Source of the DNA: Planctomycetota bacterium
GTDB lineage: Bacteria > Planctomycetota > Phycisphaerae > SM23-33 > FEN-1343
Length of the DNA stretch: 39,012 nucleotides
Assembly (NCBI GenBank): GCA_012514895.1
Contig: JAAYZK010000036.1
Coordinates: 1 to 39,012, forward strand
Direction: 5' to 3'
Both the position numbers and the translations under genes were made by a program. Positions within the stretch are counted from its first letter, which is position 1; each line of letters begins with the position of its first letter. The notes beneath the pieces are model-generated. The model saw nothing but the letters and a program-made list of their open reading frames with translations. It ran no database searches and had not been told where the DNA came from. Positions 8,031 to 16,216 of this stretch are shown here, piece after piece.

Positions 8031-9149
8031 ATGGCATCAAAGATCCTGATCACCGGGGGGGCCGGGTTCATCGGGTCGCACGTCGCCGACGAGCTGATCA
8101 CGGCCGGATACGAGGTTCGCGTGCTGGACAACCTGTGGCCGCAGGTCCACGGGGACGGCGCTTCGCGCCCGGCGTACCTGAACGAGGACGCCGAGCTGAT
8201 CCGCGGGGACGTCTGCGACGCCGGCGCGGTCGAGCGGGCCCTGGAGGGCGTCGACGCGGTCTACCACTTCGCCGCCGCCGTCGGCGTCGGCCAGAGCATG
8301 TACCGCGTGGCCGATTACGTCCGCACCAACGACCTGGGCACCGCCGTCGTCTGCGAGGCCCTCATCCGCCGGCACGTGAGGCGGGTGATCGTGGCCTCGA
8401 GCTTGAGCGTGTACGGCGAGGGGCTCTACAGCGACTCGCGGGGGCGCCTCGTCGTCAACGCCTCCCGCACGCTGCGGCAGCTCCAGGCGGGCCAGTGGGA
8501 CATCCTCGACGACGACGGCGTGCCCCTGGAGCCCCTGGAAACGCCCGAGAGCAAGGCCGTCTCGCTGGCCAGCGTCTACGCGGCCAGCAAGTTCAACCAG
8601 GAGACCGTCTGCCTGCTGCTGGGGCGCTACTACGGCATCGAGGCGGTGGCCCTGCGGTTCTGGAACGTCTACGGGCCCCGCCAGGCCCTGTCGAACCCCT
8701 ACACCGGCGTCCTGGCGATCTTCTCGTCGCGCCTGATGAACGACCGGCCGCCGCTGATCAACGAGGACGGCCGCCAGCAGCGGGACCTGGTGAGCGTCCA
8801 CGATGCCGCCAAGGCCTGCCGCCTGGCCCTCGAGACGCCCGAGGCGGCCGGGCAGATCCTCAACATCGCCAGCGGCAGGAGGATCACGATCCTCCAGCTT
8901 GCCGAGCGGCTGGCGGCGGCGATGGGCAAGCCGCACATCGCCCCGGAGATCACCGGGCAGTACCGCGTGGGCGACATCCGCCACTGCGTGCCCGACATCA
9001 CCCGCGCCCGCGCCGTCCTGGGCTACGAGCCGACCTGCACGCTGGAGTCGTCGCTGGAGGAAATGGCCGCGTGGCTGGGCACGCAGGTGGCGCACGACCG
9101 CGTGGAGGCCTCGCGCCGGGAGCTCACTGAACAAGGACTTGCGGTATGA
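8031..9149 (+). CDS. NAD-dependent nucleotide-sugar epimerase/dehydratase (extended SDR)
   Basis: A 372-residue extended short-chain dehydrogenase. The glycine motif GGAGFIGSH lies at 9-17. VGVGQSMYRVADYV...NDLGTA is typical of UDP-sugar 4-epimerase-like enzymes. The active-site Tyr183 and Lys187 are seen in SVYAASK, a RFWNVYGPRQ motif follows, and INEDGRQQRDLVSVHDAA is the usual substrate-domain signature. The reaction should be epimerisation or dehydration of a nucleotide-activated sugar in the cytoplasm; which sugar is not visible. Two glycosyltransferases follow on the same strand, so the product probably feeds a surface glycan or glycolipid. The stop overlaps an ATG (ATGA) that opens a 52-codon frame. 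Confidence 0.88.
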   Translation: MASKILITGGAGFIGSHVADELITAGYEVRVLDNLWPQVHGDGASRPAYLNEDAELIRGDVCDAGAVERALEGVDAVYHFAAAVGVGQSMYRVADYVRTNDLGTAVVCEALIRRHVRRVIVASSLSVYGEGLYSDSRGRLVVNASRTLRQLQAGQWDILDDDGVPLEPLETPESKAVSLASVYAASKFNQETVCLLLGRYYGIEAVALRFWNVYGPRQALSNPYTGVLAIFSSRLMNDRPPLINEDGRQQRDLVSVHDAAKACRLALETPEAAGQILNIASGRRITILQLAERLAAAMGKPHIAPEITGQYRVGDIRHCVPDITRARAVLGYEPTCTLESSLEEMAAWLGTQVAHDRVEASRRELTEQGLAV

Positions 9150-9304
9150 CAGGTCATGATCGATCCCTGCCGACGCTCCAGGGCCGGCGCGACCGTATCG
9201 AGGCGGCGCTGAGCGACTGCCTGGGCCTGGGCGTCGGCGACGTCGTCATCGAGGCCGCCGTCCGCATGGCCACGCCGGCGGAGGGTGCGGGGCTTTCCAC
9301 GTAA
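9146..9304 (+). CDS. Possible 52-residue protein between epimerase and glycosyltransferase
   Basis: An ATG overlaps the epimerase stop in the ATGA form used elsewhere in this window and opens a 52-codon frame ending in TAA at 9302-9304, 12 bases before the next gene. The predicted peptide is mixed in composition, with an amphipathic helix-like middle (RIEAALSDCLGLGVGDVVIE). I do not recognise it. The coupling geometry and the rare TAA stop favour a real small gene. The lack of any known domain and the short length are against it. Confidence 0.35.
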   Translation: MTGHDRSLPTLQGRRDRIEAALSDCLGLGVGDVVIEAAVRMATPAEGAGLST

Positions 9305-9316
9305 GGCAGGTGGCTC

Positions 9317-10438
9317 ATGCGCATCGCTGTGTTCTGTCATTCGCTGCTGTCGGACTGGAATCACGGCAACGCCCACTTCCTGCGGGGGCTGGTGACCGAG
9401 CTGATCGCCCGCGGGCACCAGGTGCGGGTGTACGAGCCGGTCGACGCGTGGAGCTACGTCAACCTCATCGGCGAGAAGGGCGACGAGCCGGTCGAGGCGT
9501 TCGGCAAGGTCTACCCGATGCTCGACCCCGTCCGCTACCACCTGCAGACGTTCGACCCGGCCGCCGAACTGGACGAGCCCGACCTGATCCTCGTGCACGA
9601 GTGGAACGACCCGGCCCTGGTGGCGCGCCTCGGGCGCTACCGCGCCGCCCGCCGCGACTGCCGCCTGCTGTTCCACGACACCCACCACCGCTCCATCACG
9701 CAGCCGGAGGCGATGGCGAAGTACGACCTGTCGGCCTGCGACGGCGTGCTGGCCTTCGGGCAGGTCATCCGCGACACCTACCTCCAGCGGGGCTGGGCCC
9801 GCCGCGCGTGGGTCTTCCACGAGGCCGCCGACGTGCGGGTATTCCGCCCCCTGGCGGGCCGGCCCAAGGTCGGCGAGCTGGTCTGGGTGGGCAACTGGGG
9901 CGACGAGGAGCGCGCGGCCGAGCTGCACAGGTTCCTCCTGGGTCCGATCGTGGCGCTGAAGCTCACCAGCACCCTGTTCGGCGTGCGCTACACCGACGAC
10001 GCCCTGGCGGCGCTGAAGGCGGGGGGCATCCGCTACGGGGGGTGGGTGGCGAACTTCCGCGTTCCCGAGCAGTTCGCCCGCCACCGCGTGACGGTGCACA
10101 TCCCGCGGCGGCCCTACGCCGAGGCGCTGCCGGGCATCCCGACCATCCGGCCCTTCGAGGCGATGGCGTGCGGGATCCCGCTGATCTGCTCGCCCTGGGA
10201 GGACCGCGAGGGGCTCTTCACCGCCGGAAGCGATTACCTCGTCGCCCGCGACGGCGACGAGATGAAGGCGCACCTGCGCGCGGTCCTGTCCGACGCGGCC
10301 CTGGCCCGCTCGCTGGCCGAGCACGGCCGCCGGACGATCCTCGGCCGCCACACGTGCGGCCACCGCGCCGGGCAGTTGATGGAGATCTGCGGGGAGCTGG
10401 GGCTGCGGGCCGGATCCCAGAGGGAGGCGGAGGCATGA
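9317..10438 (+). CDS. CgeB-like glycosyltransferase (first of two)
   Basis: A 373-residue GT-B-fold protein. The N-terminus MRIAVFCHSLLSDWNHGNAHFLRGLVTELIARGH is the usual acceptor-side Rossmann start with a glycan-cluster flavour. The C-terminal half has the donor-binding pattern FEAMACGIPLICSPWEDREGLF, followed by a conserved helical end with HTCGHRAGQLMEI. This closing domain is the Glyco_trans_1_2/CgeB type. It is a cytoplasmic or membrane-associated enzyme that moves a sugar from a nucleotide donor. The donor may be made by the epimerase just upstream. A purine-rich AAGGCAGG lies 7 bases before the ATG. It shares a domain plan and end motifs with the next glycosyltransferase, so the two are paralogues. 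Confidence 0.8.
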   Translation: MRIAVFCHSLLSDWNHGNAHFLRGLVTELIARGHQVRVYEPVDAWSYVNLIGEKGDEPVEAFGKVYPMLDPVRYHLQTFDPAAELDEPDLILVHEWNDPALVARLGRYRAARRDCRLLFHDTHHRSITQPEAMAKYDLSACDGVLAFGQVIRDTYLQRGWARRAWVFHEAADVRVFRPLAGRPKVGELVWVGNWGDEERAAELHRFLLGPIVALKLTSTLFGVRYTDDALAALKAGGIRYGGWVANFRVPEQFARHRVTVHIPRRPYAEALPGIPTIRPFEAMACGIPLICSPWEDREGLFTAGSDYLVARDGDEMKAHLRAVLSDAALARSLAEHGRRTILGRHTCGHRAGQLMEICGELGLRAGSQREAEA

Positions 10439-10555
10439 GGATCGCGGAGCGGCCTGGTCGCCTGCGGCCGGTGCCGCGGGAGCCATCGACGATCACGAGG
10501 CCGAGCCGTTCGAGAGGGTCTTCCAGACGGCGCTTGGCGCCAAGGCAGGGACCGT
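10439..10555 (+). other. Gap between the two glycosyltransferases
   Basis: This 117-base gap has no gene I can support. The frame that stops in the ATGA overlap with the next start (TGA at 10557-10559) reads like protein over its last ~35 codons (ending FQTALGAKAGTV). It has no start codon after the upstream gene ends. It may be the remains of a small gene like the 52-codon frame at 9146, or chance. Confidence 0.25.
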
Positions 10556-11671
10556 ATGAACATCGTCATCCTGGGCTTGTCCATCAGTTCGTCGTGGGGC
10601 AACGGGCACGCCACGACGTATCGCGGGCTGGTGCGGGGGCTGGCCGAACTGGGCCACGACGTGCTGTTCCTCGAGCGCGACGTGCCGTGGTACGCGTCCC
10701 ACCGCGACCTGCCCTCGCCGCCGTACTGCACGCTGCGGCTGTACGGGTCGCTGGAGGAGCTCACCGACGTCTACGCCCCCAGCATCCGCCACGCCGACGC
10801 GGTCCTCGTCGGCTCGTACGTCCCGCAGGGCGTGGCGGTGGGGCGCTGGGCGCTGGACAACGCCGCCTCCGTCGTCGCGTTCTACGACATCGACACGCCG
10901 ATCACGCTGGCCAAGCTCGCCAAGGGGGACTACGAGTACCTCTCGCCCGAGCTGATCGCCCGCTATCATCTGTACCTGTCGTTCACCGGCGGGCGGATTC
11001 TCCGCGTGCTGCGGGAGCAGTACCGTTCGCCGCGGGCGGCCCCGCTGTACTGCAGCGCCGACCCGCAGCGCTACCGCCCGGTGGACCGCCCGCACCGCTG
11101 GCGGATGGGCTACCTGGGCGCCTGCAGCGACGATCGCCAGCCGGCCGTCGAACGCCTGCTGCTGGGCCCGGCGCGCCGGATGGCCGACCAGGCCTTCGTT
11201 GCCGCCGGGCCGCAGTACCCCGCGGCGGTCCGCTGGCCGTCCAACGTCGAGCGGCTCGACCACGTCCCGGCCGACGAGCACAACGCGTTCTACGCCAGCC
11301 AGGACGTGACGCTTAACGTGACCCGCCGGGAGATGGTCCGGTACGGCTGCTGCCCGTCGGTGCGGCTGTTCGAGGCCGCCGCGTGCGGCACGGCGGTCAT
11401 CAGCGACGACTGGGAGGGCCTGGCCGACCTGTTCGAGCCGGGGCGCGAGATCCTCATCGCCCGCTCGACCGAGGAGGCCGTCGCCCACCTGAGCGACCGC
11501 ACGAGCGACGACTTCGAACGCATCGGCTACGCCGCCCGCCGCCGTTTCCTGGCCGAGCACACCTGCGAGCACCGGGCCGCCCAACTGGAGCGGATGCTGC
11601 TGGAAGCCCGCGAGGACGTCGCGCGGCCCTACGGGGCGGACGTCCCGTTCGCACGGGAGCCGACGGCCTGA
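10556..11671 (+). CDS. CgeB-like glycosyltransferase (second of two)
   Basis: A 371-residue GT-B-type enzyme beginning MNIVILGLSISSSWGNGHATTYRGLVRGLAELGHDV, with FLERDVPWYASHRD shortly after, the arrangement of CgeB-like proteins. The C-terminal donor-side motif is LFEAAACGTAVISDDWEGLADLFEPGREI and the end helix carries EHTCEHRAAQLE, paralleling HTCGHRAGQLM in the upstream paralogue. No obvious Shine-Dalgarno sequence precedes the ATG. An upstream frame ending in ATGA could provide coupled translation. Expected role: transfer of a sugar in glycan assembly with its neighbours. Acceptor and donor are unknown. It is the last gene of this group; the next gene is convergent. Confidence 0.78.
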   Translation: MNIVILGLSISSSWGNGHATTYRGLVRGLAELGHDVLFLERDVPWYASHRDLPSPPYCTLRLYGSLEELTDVYAPSIRHADAVLVGSYVPQGVAVGRWALDNAASVVAFYDIDTPITLAKLAKGDYEYLSPELIARYHLYLSFTGGRILRVLREQYRSPRAAPLYCSADPQRYRPVDRPHRWRMGYLGACSDDRQPAVERLLLGPARRMADQAFVAAGPQYPAAVRWPSNVERLDHVPADEHNAFYASQDVTLNVTRREMVRYGCCPSVRLFEAAACGTAVISDDWEGLADLFEPGREILIARSTEEAVAHLSDRTSDDFERIGYAARRRFLAEHTCEHRAAQLERMLLEAREDVARPYGADVPFAREPTA

Positions 11672-11738
11672 CCGCGCGGGGTTCGGCGACAGGCGGGTCC
11701 ATGGCCGGCACGTTGCTGAGCGCTGCCGTTGCCGTTGC

Positions 11739-12821
11739 TCACGCCTGGTGCCCGGCCTCCGCGGCCTGCTTCTCGATGACGAACGGCTTGAGCAGCGCCC
11801 AGATCGCCAGGTCCAGCGGGATCGCCAGGATCAGGCCGGCGGCGCCGAAGACGTTGCCCCAGAAGATGATCGTGAAGAGCGTCACGATGGGCGGCACGTG
11901 CACCGCCCGGCGCATGACCAGCGGGGTGATCGCGTACGTCTCCAGCGTCTGCACCACGATGTACACCACGGTCACGCCCACCACCATGCCCCATCCCTGG
12001 GTGGCCGCGATCAGCAGCGACAGCAGCAGCGTGATCATCGGGCCGAAAACCGCCACGGACTCGGCCAGACCGCCGAACGTGGCCAGCGGCAGGGCGAACT
12101 CCAGGCCGATGATCCCGTACCCGGCCCCGAAGGCCAGCCCCACGGCCACCATGCGGATGAGCGTCCCGATCAGCCACCACCGCAGTTGGGGCTGAAGCCC
12201 GGCCACGGCCTGCCGGGCGGGGTCCTGGCGGTCGGGGGGCAGCAATGAGATGGCCTTGCCGGACAGGAACCCCGGCCGCAGGCTCAGCAGGTACATCGCG
12301 CCGATGACGACCACCGCCACCGCCAGCACGACGGTGACGATCGTGCCGGCGACGTCGGGAAGCAGGCGGGCCACAGATTCGCCGGTGAGCAGTTGGCCGG
12401 CCATCTCCCCCAGTTCCCTGGTCGTCAGCCGCCCGGCATAGCCCACCCGGTCGGCCAGCGCCTGCAGGCCGTCGTCGGCGCGCTGAAGGATGTCCGGAAG
12501 CTGCTGGATGGCCCTGTGGAGGGGACGGTACAGGGCCCAGCCCGTCCCCCCCAGCAGGACGATCAGCAGGACCAGCGTGAGCGCCAGGGTGCCCACTGAT
12601 CGCAGCGCCGGCGGCCCCGGCAGGCGATCGGCCACCGGGCGAAGCGCCGCGGCCAGGCTGGCGGCGCCCAGCATCGCCAGCACGACGAACGTCGTCGCCG
12701 CGAAGAAGCGGAAGGCCATGAACAGCACGATCACCGCAACCGCCAGGGCCAGCAGCGACGGCACGCGGACCGCTGTCGCCGCCCCGTGCGCCTCGCCTGC
12801 CCTGGACGACCGGTCGTTCAT
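11739..12821 (-). CDS. AI-2E family transporter (multi-pass membrane protein)
   Basis: A 360-residue membrane protein. Hydrophobic segments include LLALAVAVIVLFMAFRFFAA, a second at about 80-100, a pair at about 160-185, and a cluster of four in the C-terminal half around GMVVGVTVVYIVVQTLE and TLFTIIFWGNVFGAAGLILAIPL. A long soluble helical stretch with GYAGRLTTREL separates the N-terminal from the C-terminal segments. This is the pattern of the AI-2E/UPF0118 family (TqsA, PerM), proposed to export autoinducer-2 or to act as Na+/H+ antiporters. The substrate is not known here. The ATG at 12821 has GGAGGA about 8 bases upstream. A -10-like TACAAT lies at 12903-12898 on the minus strand. Confidence 0.85.
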   Translation of the reverse strand: MNDRSSRAGEAHGAATAVRVPSLLALAVAVIVLFMAFRFFAATTFVVLAMLGAASLAAALRPVADRLPGPPALRSVGTLALTLVLLIVLLGGTGWALYRPLHRAIQQLPDILQRADDGLQALADRVGYAGRLTTRELGEMAGQLLTGESVARLLPDVAGTIVTVVLAVAVVVIGAMYLLSLRPGFLSGKAISLLPPDRQDPARQAVAGLQPQLRWWLIGTLIRMVAVGLAFGAGYGIIGLEFALPLATFGGLAESVAVFGPMITLLLSLLIAATQGWGMVVGVTVVYIVVQTLETYAITPLVMRRAVHVPPIVTLFTIIFWGNVFGAAGLILAIPLDLAIWALLKPFVIEKQAAEAGHQA

Positions 12822-12897
12822 GGAGAGTCCTCCGCCGCACGGCTGCGCACCGCGAAGGACACCGCCGGGAATTGAGATCGCTCCCCCATGCCGTGTA

Positions 12898-12903
12898 ATT
12901 GTA
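12898..12903 (-). promoter_or_regulatory. -10-like element TACAAT before the AI-2E family gene
   Basis: On the minus strand GGCGCCTACAATTAC gives a TACAAT hexamer 76 bases upstream of the start at 12821. It lies in the 209-base gap after the DUF6765 gene, so the transporter may have its own promoter. No -35 match is seen at 16-18 bases. Confidence 0.4.
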
Positions 12904-13030
12904 GGCGCCAGCGGCCCAGCCGGACCCCGTTGCCGATGCCGATCGTACCGCCCCCGGCGAGCCGGGCCGGGGCCGGATCGGTCCTCCCGTCGGTGCCCAG
13001 GTCCGGCAGCGCCTGGATGAACGAGGTTCC

Positions 13031-14095
13031 CTACAGCCTTCTCCGCACTGCCGCTCCGATCTGCTCGTACAGCGGCTTCAACTGTTCCATGACGAACGCC
13101 TGGTGGCATTTGACGGCGTCCTGGAAGCGGTGCCAGTGGGAGCCTTCGAAGGCGTCGGTGGCCCGGAAGGTGCGGACGCGGCCCCAGGTGGGCCAGTAGG
13201 CCTTGAGCAAGCCCCCGACGAGCGGCCAGCGGCTCGCCAGGCGCCAGAGCCGGTCGCCGAGGCGCCGGGGCCAGCGGGCCAGCGGCGAGGCGGCCTGGCG
13301 GAGCCAGCGGCGGTCGTCGTAGGGCGGCAGGTCGGGACAGAGCGTGCGGTAGGCCGCCAGCCGGGCGCGGCGGCCGCGGACGCAGCGGCGGGCGCCGGGG
13401 TGGGGCGTGCCGATCGCGCGGCCGAGGTCGCCGGCGAGGGCCGCCCACCTCCCCTCGACGTCGTCCAGGCCGTTGTGGGCGGCGAAGGCCGTGAAAAGGG
13501 CGCCCGCCGCGAGCATGAAGCGGTCCTTGTTGCTGATCCGCCGCGAGTCGTGCAGCAGCCGGTGGTCGGACCAGACCAGTGTGGGCAGGTCGGGCCGGTG
13601 TTGGAAGTCGGCGTGGCCGATGGTCGGGGTGAGCCGCGCCAGCAGTCCGCGGCCGTCGTTGAAGGCGTGTTCGAAGCCGACGAAGTTCTGGTGGGCCCAG
13701 GTATCGGCCAGGGCGTGGGCGGCGATGCCGATGCGGTGGACGTCGCCGCTGTCGAGTGCCGTCTGGAGGGCCCGTCGGGCGGCCGGAGCGCCGGCGGTGG
13801 TGTTGAACAGGTGCATCGCCCCGTCGGCGCGGCGGGCGGCCTCGGCGTCGGGGTCGCCGGGCAGGAAGTGGAAACAGGTGTAGATCCGCACGAGGCGGTT
13901 CTTGGGGTAGCGGATGTCGAGCGTCTGGGAGATGTAGTTCTCGTAGACCCTGCCGTCGTTCAGCCGCACGCGATACTTGTCGTTGTTGTCGTCGGTGTAC
14001 TGGCACGCCTGCGCGATCGCGGCGGCGTCCTCCCGGGCGAACCCGCCTCGCCGTGCCAGGATGCAGGTGATGTGGTAGTGGAATTCGATGTCCAT
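13031..14095 (-). CDS. DUF6765-like protein with a phospholipase C-like zinc-site pattern
   Basis: A 354-residue protein starting MDIEFHYHITCILARRGGF, which I recognise as the DUF6765 type. Candidate metal ligands are His6/His8, Asp35/Asp36 (QYTDDNND), His76, His120 and the cluster IAAHALADTWAHQNFVGFEH (His127, Asp131, His135, His143). HxxxDxxxH followed by another His resembles zinc-dependent phospholipase C and S1/P1 nuclease sites. The enzyme class is therefore suggested, not shown. The C-terminal third is Arg/Trp-rich and perhaps membrane-surface binding. No signal peptide is evident. The ATG at 14095 is preceded by a GGGGGAG stretch. A promoter with TTGCCC, a 17-base spacer and TATCCT lies upstream. 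Confidence 0.68.
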   Translation of the reverse strand: MDIEFHYHITCILARRGGFAREDAAAIAQACQYTDDNNDKYRVRLNDGRVYENYISQTLDIRYPKNRLVRIYTCFHFLPGDPDAEAARRADGAMHLFNTTAGAPAARRALQTALDSGDVHRIGIAAHALADTWAHQNFVGFEHAFNDGRGLLARLTPTIGHADFQHRPDLPTLVWSDHRLLHDSRRISNKDRFMLAAGALFTAFAAHNGLDDVEGRWAALAGDLGRAIGTPHPGARRCVRGRRARLAAYRTLCPDLPPYDDRRWLRQAASPLARWPRRLGDRLWRLASRWPLVGGLLKAYWPTWGRVRTFRATDAFEGSHWHRFQDAVKCHQAFVMEQLKPLYEQIGAAVRRRL

Positions 14096-14143
14096 GGTCA
14101 AGTCGCTCCCCCGCCCTCGAACGGGCGCCGAGCCGTCCCCGGA

Positions 14144-14172
14144 AGGATAGTCAAGGGATGTCGGTCGGGCAA
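14144..14172 (-). promoter_or_regulatory. Sigma-70-like promoter before the DUF6765 gene
   Basis: On the minus strand TTGCCC (14172-14167), a spacer of exactly 17 bases and TATCCT (14149-14144) form the best two-box promoter match in this part of the window. It stands about 50 bases upstream of the ATG at 14095. Confidence 0.45.
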
Positions 14173-14294
14173 GGCCTGCGGGCTGGAGGCCCCGCGGAGC
14201 AGGTGGGGTCGGCAGACCGCTCCGCCTCTTCGCCGTCGGCCCTGCCGCTCCCGAGGGGGCTGTCCAGCCGTTCGTCACGCTTCACGGGCCGCTC

Positions 14295-14768
14295 TCACAC
14301 GATGGCCCCGAACAGCCTCCTGTGGGGCAGGTTCGTGTCGGCGCCGAACCGCAGATGCCCGTAGGCGGGGCCGTGGTAGCGGTCGTAGTCGATCCGTTCG
14401 AGCGGCTTGAAGTGAACCGATTCGCTCAGCAGCCACAGCGGGACGAAGCCGTGCCGGCGCCAGGTGGTGGCCGGGACGACCGTGGCGAGGGCCGCGGCGA
14501 TCTCGGCGGCGTGGGTGCGGCCGGAGGCGTCCTCGGCGGTGACGGTCAACGCGTAGAGCCCCGGGTCAAGCTGGGTGCCTAACTCGTAATGGAACGTGTA
14601 ATCCCGACGGGCATAGTCCCCGTCGATCGTCTCGGCCACCGGCAGCAGTGCCCAGGCCAGCAGGTCGCCCTCCAGTTCGTTGTCGGGGCAGACGATCTGG
14701 AGAACCTCCGAAGTGGTCGCGTCCTGCTCCTCGAAGTACCCGGTGAAACGCAAGTCCCTGATGTGCAT
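14295..14768 (-). CDS. Small uncharacterised protein
   Basis: A 157-residue acidic to neutral protein with no signal peptide and no domain I recognise. The middle looks like a beta-sandwich (YTFHYELGTQLDPGLYALTVTAEDASGR), an immunoglobulin-like or carbohydrate-binding style of strand pattern. The end has paired aromatic and His residues (YDRYHGPAYGHLRFG). The ATG at 14768 is preferred over a GTG five codons upstream because GAAGGGGA lies 6-7 bases before it. It sits between the helix-hairpin-helix protein gene (60 bases away) and DUF6765 on the same strand and could share a transcript with either. Confidence 0.6.
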   Translation of the reverse strand: MHIRDLRFTGYFEEQDATTSEVLQIVCPDNELEGDLLAWALLPVAETIDGDYARRDYTFHYELGTQLDPGLYALTVTAEDASGRTHAAEIAAALATVVPATTWRRHGFVPLWLLSESVHFKPLERIDYDRYHGPAYGHLRFGADTNLPHRRLFGAIV

Positions 14769-14828
14769 CAGATTCCCCTTCACATCCCAAGCGCGGAGAA
14801 GCCGTTTCCGTTCCTCAAGCCTGCAGCT

Positions 14829-15710
14829 CTAGTCCTGCTCGTAGTAGCGCCTGCACTCGCCCTCGCGTCCTCGGACGACGCGTCTGCCGGCCAGGGCGCC
14901 CGAGCCGGCGGTGATGACGGTGGCCTGGCCCTCGGCGCCGCCGTGCGTGTAATACAGGACGACCCAGTCGTGCGTGGTGCCCAGCTCGTGGGCCCGCGCG
15001 GTGTTGGAAAAAAGAGCCGTAAATTCCCAGTCGCCCCGCCGCGCGTGGAGGATGGGCAGCCACGCCTCGCCTTCGGGGTTGAACCGGCGCGGGGCGATGG
15101 TGCGCAGCACGCCGGCTTCGGCCTTGCGGCGATACTCGGCGTCGACGTCCAGCAGGACGTCCACGTCCGGACGGTCGGCCGGGCCGGGCCGCTCGCCTGG
15201 GCGCTGTCCGGCACGCCTGCGGGCCGAGCGGCTCAGGCGTCCGGCCAGGGCGTCGCGGACGCCCGCGGCCTTCTCGGCGCCGATGCCCTCGACCTGTTCG
15301 AGCCGCCCGTCGTGGGCCGCCCGCTCGAGTTCCTCGAGCGTGTCGATGCCGAGCTGCTCGTGGATGCGGCGGGCGAGGGTCGGCCCGACGCCGGGGACCT
15401 CCGCGAGGACCGCCTCTGGCGTCACCTCCGCCCGCAGCCGTTCCAGCAGGCCGAACTGCCCCGTGCGGGCGATCTCGGCGATCGCCGCGGCCAGTTTCTG
15501 CCCGACGCCAGGGAGATCCTTCAGGCCGGCCAGGCCCCGCTCGTCGAGGATCTCCGCCACGGGCCGCGGCGCGCCGCGGACGCTTTCGGCGGCCTGGCGG
15601 TAGCTGCGGATGCGGAAGTCGTTGGCCTCCTGCCGCTCCAGCAGGTCGGCCACCTGGGCGAGCATCCCGGCGATCCGGTCGTTGCTGACGGGAACGGCCA
15701 CAGCACACAT
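14829..15710 (-). CDS. Helix-hairpin-helix DNA-binding protein with PolX-like N-terminus
   Basis: A 293-residue protein. Residues 8-155 match the N-terminal part of bacterial DNA polymerase X: RIAGMLAQVADLLERQEANDFRIRSY, then HhH motifs LPGVGQ (66-71), VPGVGP (105-110) and VEGIGAEKA (140-148). The polymerase palm is missing: there is no GS-x-RRG and no catalytic Asp triad. Instead, residues 182-293 form a different domain with RRFNPEGEAWLPILH, RGDWEFTALFSNTARAHELG, DWVVLYY and the end GREGECRRYY. I have seen this arrangement in proteins called DNA-binding protein, but know no assigned function. Structure-specific DNA binding is likely. The ATG at 15710 has GGAGG 9-10 bases upstream. A complete PolX is encoded at 29125-30858. 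Confidence 0.78.
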   Translation of the reverse strand: MCAVAVPVSNDRIAGMLAQVADLLERQEANDFRIRSYRQAAESVRGAPRPVAEILDERGLAGLKDLPGVGQKLAAAIAEIARTGQFGLLERLRAEVTPEAVLAEVPGVGPTLARRIHEQLGIDTLEELERAAHDGRLEQVEGIGAEKAAGVRDALAGRLSRSARRRAGQRPGERPGPADRPDVDVLLDVDAEYRRKAEAGVLRTIAPRRFNPEGEAWLPILHARRGDWEFTALFSNTARAHELGTTHDWVVLYYTHGGAEGQATVITAGSGALAGRRVVRGREGECRRYYEQD

Positions 15711-15756
15711 GCGGGCCTCACCTCCGCGGGCGCCGAAGCAGCGCCCTTCCGTGCGA

Positions 15757-15762
15757 ATTCTA
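15757..15762 (-). promoter_or_regulatory. -10-like element TAGAAT before the HhH protein gene
   Basis: Minus-strand CCAGTAGAATTCG gives TAGAAT 47 bases upstream of the ATG at 15710. The same hexamer precedes the primase-like gene (18508-18503) and the cold-shock-like gene (22243-22248). Confidence 0.45.
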
Positions 15763-16216
15763 CTGGCCGACATGGAAAGAAATGCAGGCGCATTATCGGA
15801 CGTTGCGCGTTCGGCGGGGGCGCGGGGTGTCGAGGGGGCCGGCGATACGCAGAAAAAGATCCTCAGAGATCGTAAGCTATTTTCACAACAGATATAACAA
15901 CCTGCAAAAATCTCAGTGCCCCCCGGCCGTCAGGCCTGCTGCGCCCGCGCAACAGCCCTCAGGAAGCGGCTTTGCATGCAACAAAAGTCAAGAGCCGGAA
16001 TCTCAAGCCGAGTGAATACAGCTACTAAAGAAACGGAGTGTCATGAAAACCAGGTGTCCAAAACTGTGCCGACCGCCTGCGCGTTCCGGGTGACTGTAAG
16101 TGAATTCGAGAACTTGGGTTACAATCAGTCATCTCCTGAAAATGCCTGCGTTTTCGGCCCTAAGGGTAGAGGGATCCATCTTTTCTCGGGTTTCCCGGGC
16201 GTGTAATGGGGGGTCT
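15763..16216. other. AT-richer stretch without a clear gene
   Basis: About 450 bases with clearly lower GC than the rest of the window, most marked at 15850-15910 and 15970-16060. Stop codons are common in most frames. No tRNA, RNase P, tmRNA or SRP RNA signature is seen. TACGAT on the minus strand near 15870 and TACAAT on the plus strand at 16120-16125 are -10-like. A 16-codon frame beginning ATG at 16043 has GGAG just before it but is too short to call. It could be a noncoding RNA, a decayed mobile element or foreign DNA. No element ends are recognisable. Confidence 0.4.

Noticed and set aside
12822-13030. In-frame extension linking DUF6765-overlapping sequence to the AI-2E family gene
   Set aside because: The translated gap is Arg/Gly-rich without features. 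The transporter has its own Shine-Dalgarno and -10-like element.
15929-15940. Repeat of TCAGGCCTGCTG also found at the end of the TIM-barrel gene (near 16217)
   Set aside because: Only 12 bases agree and the flanks differ, so chance in GC-rich DNA explains it.
16043-16093. 16-codon frame with GGAG before its ATG
   Set aside because: Too short, Cys/Pro/Arg-rich and with no following gene on that strand to control as a leader peptide.
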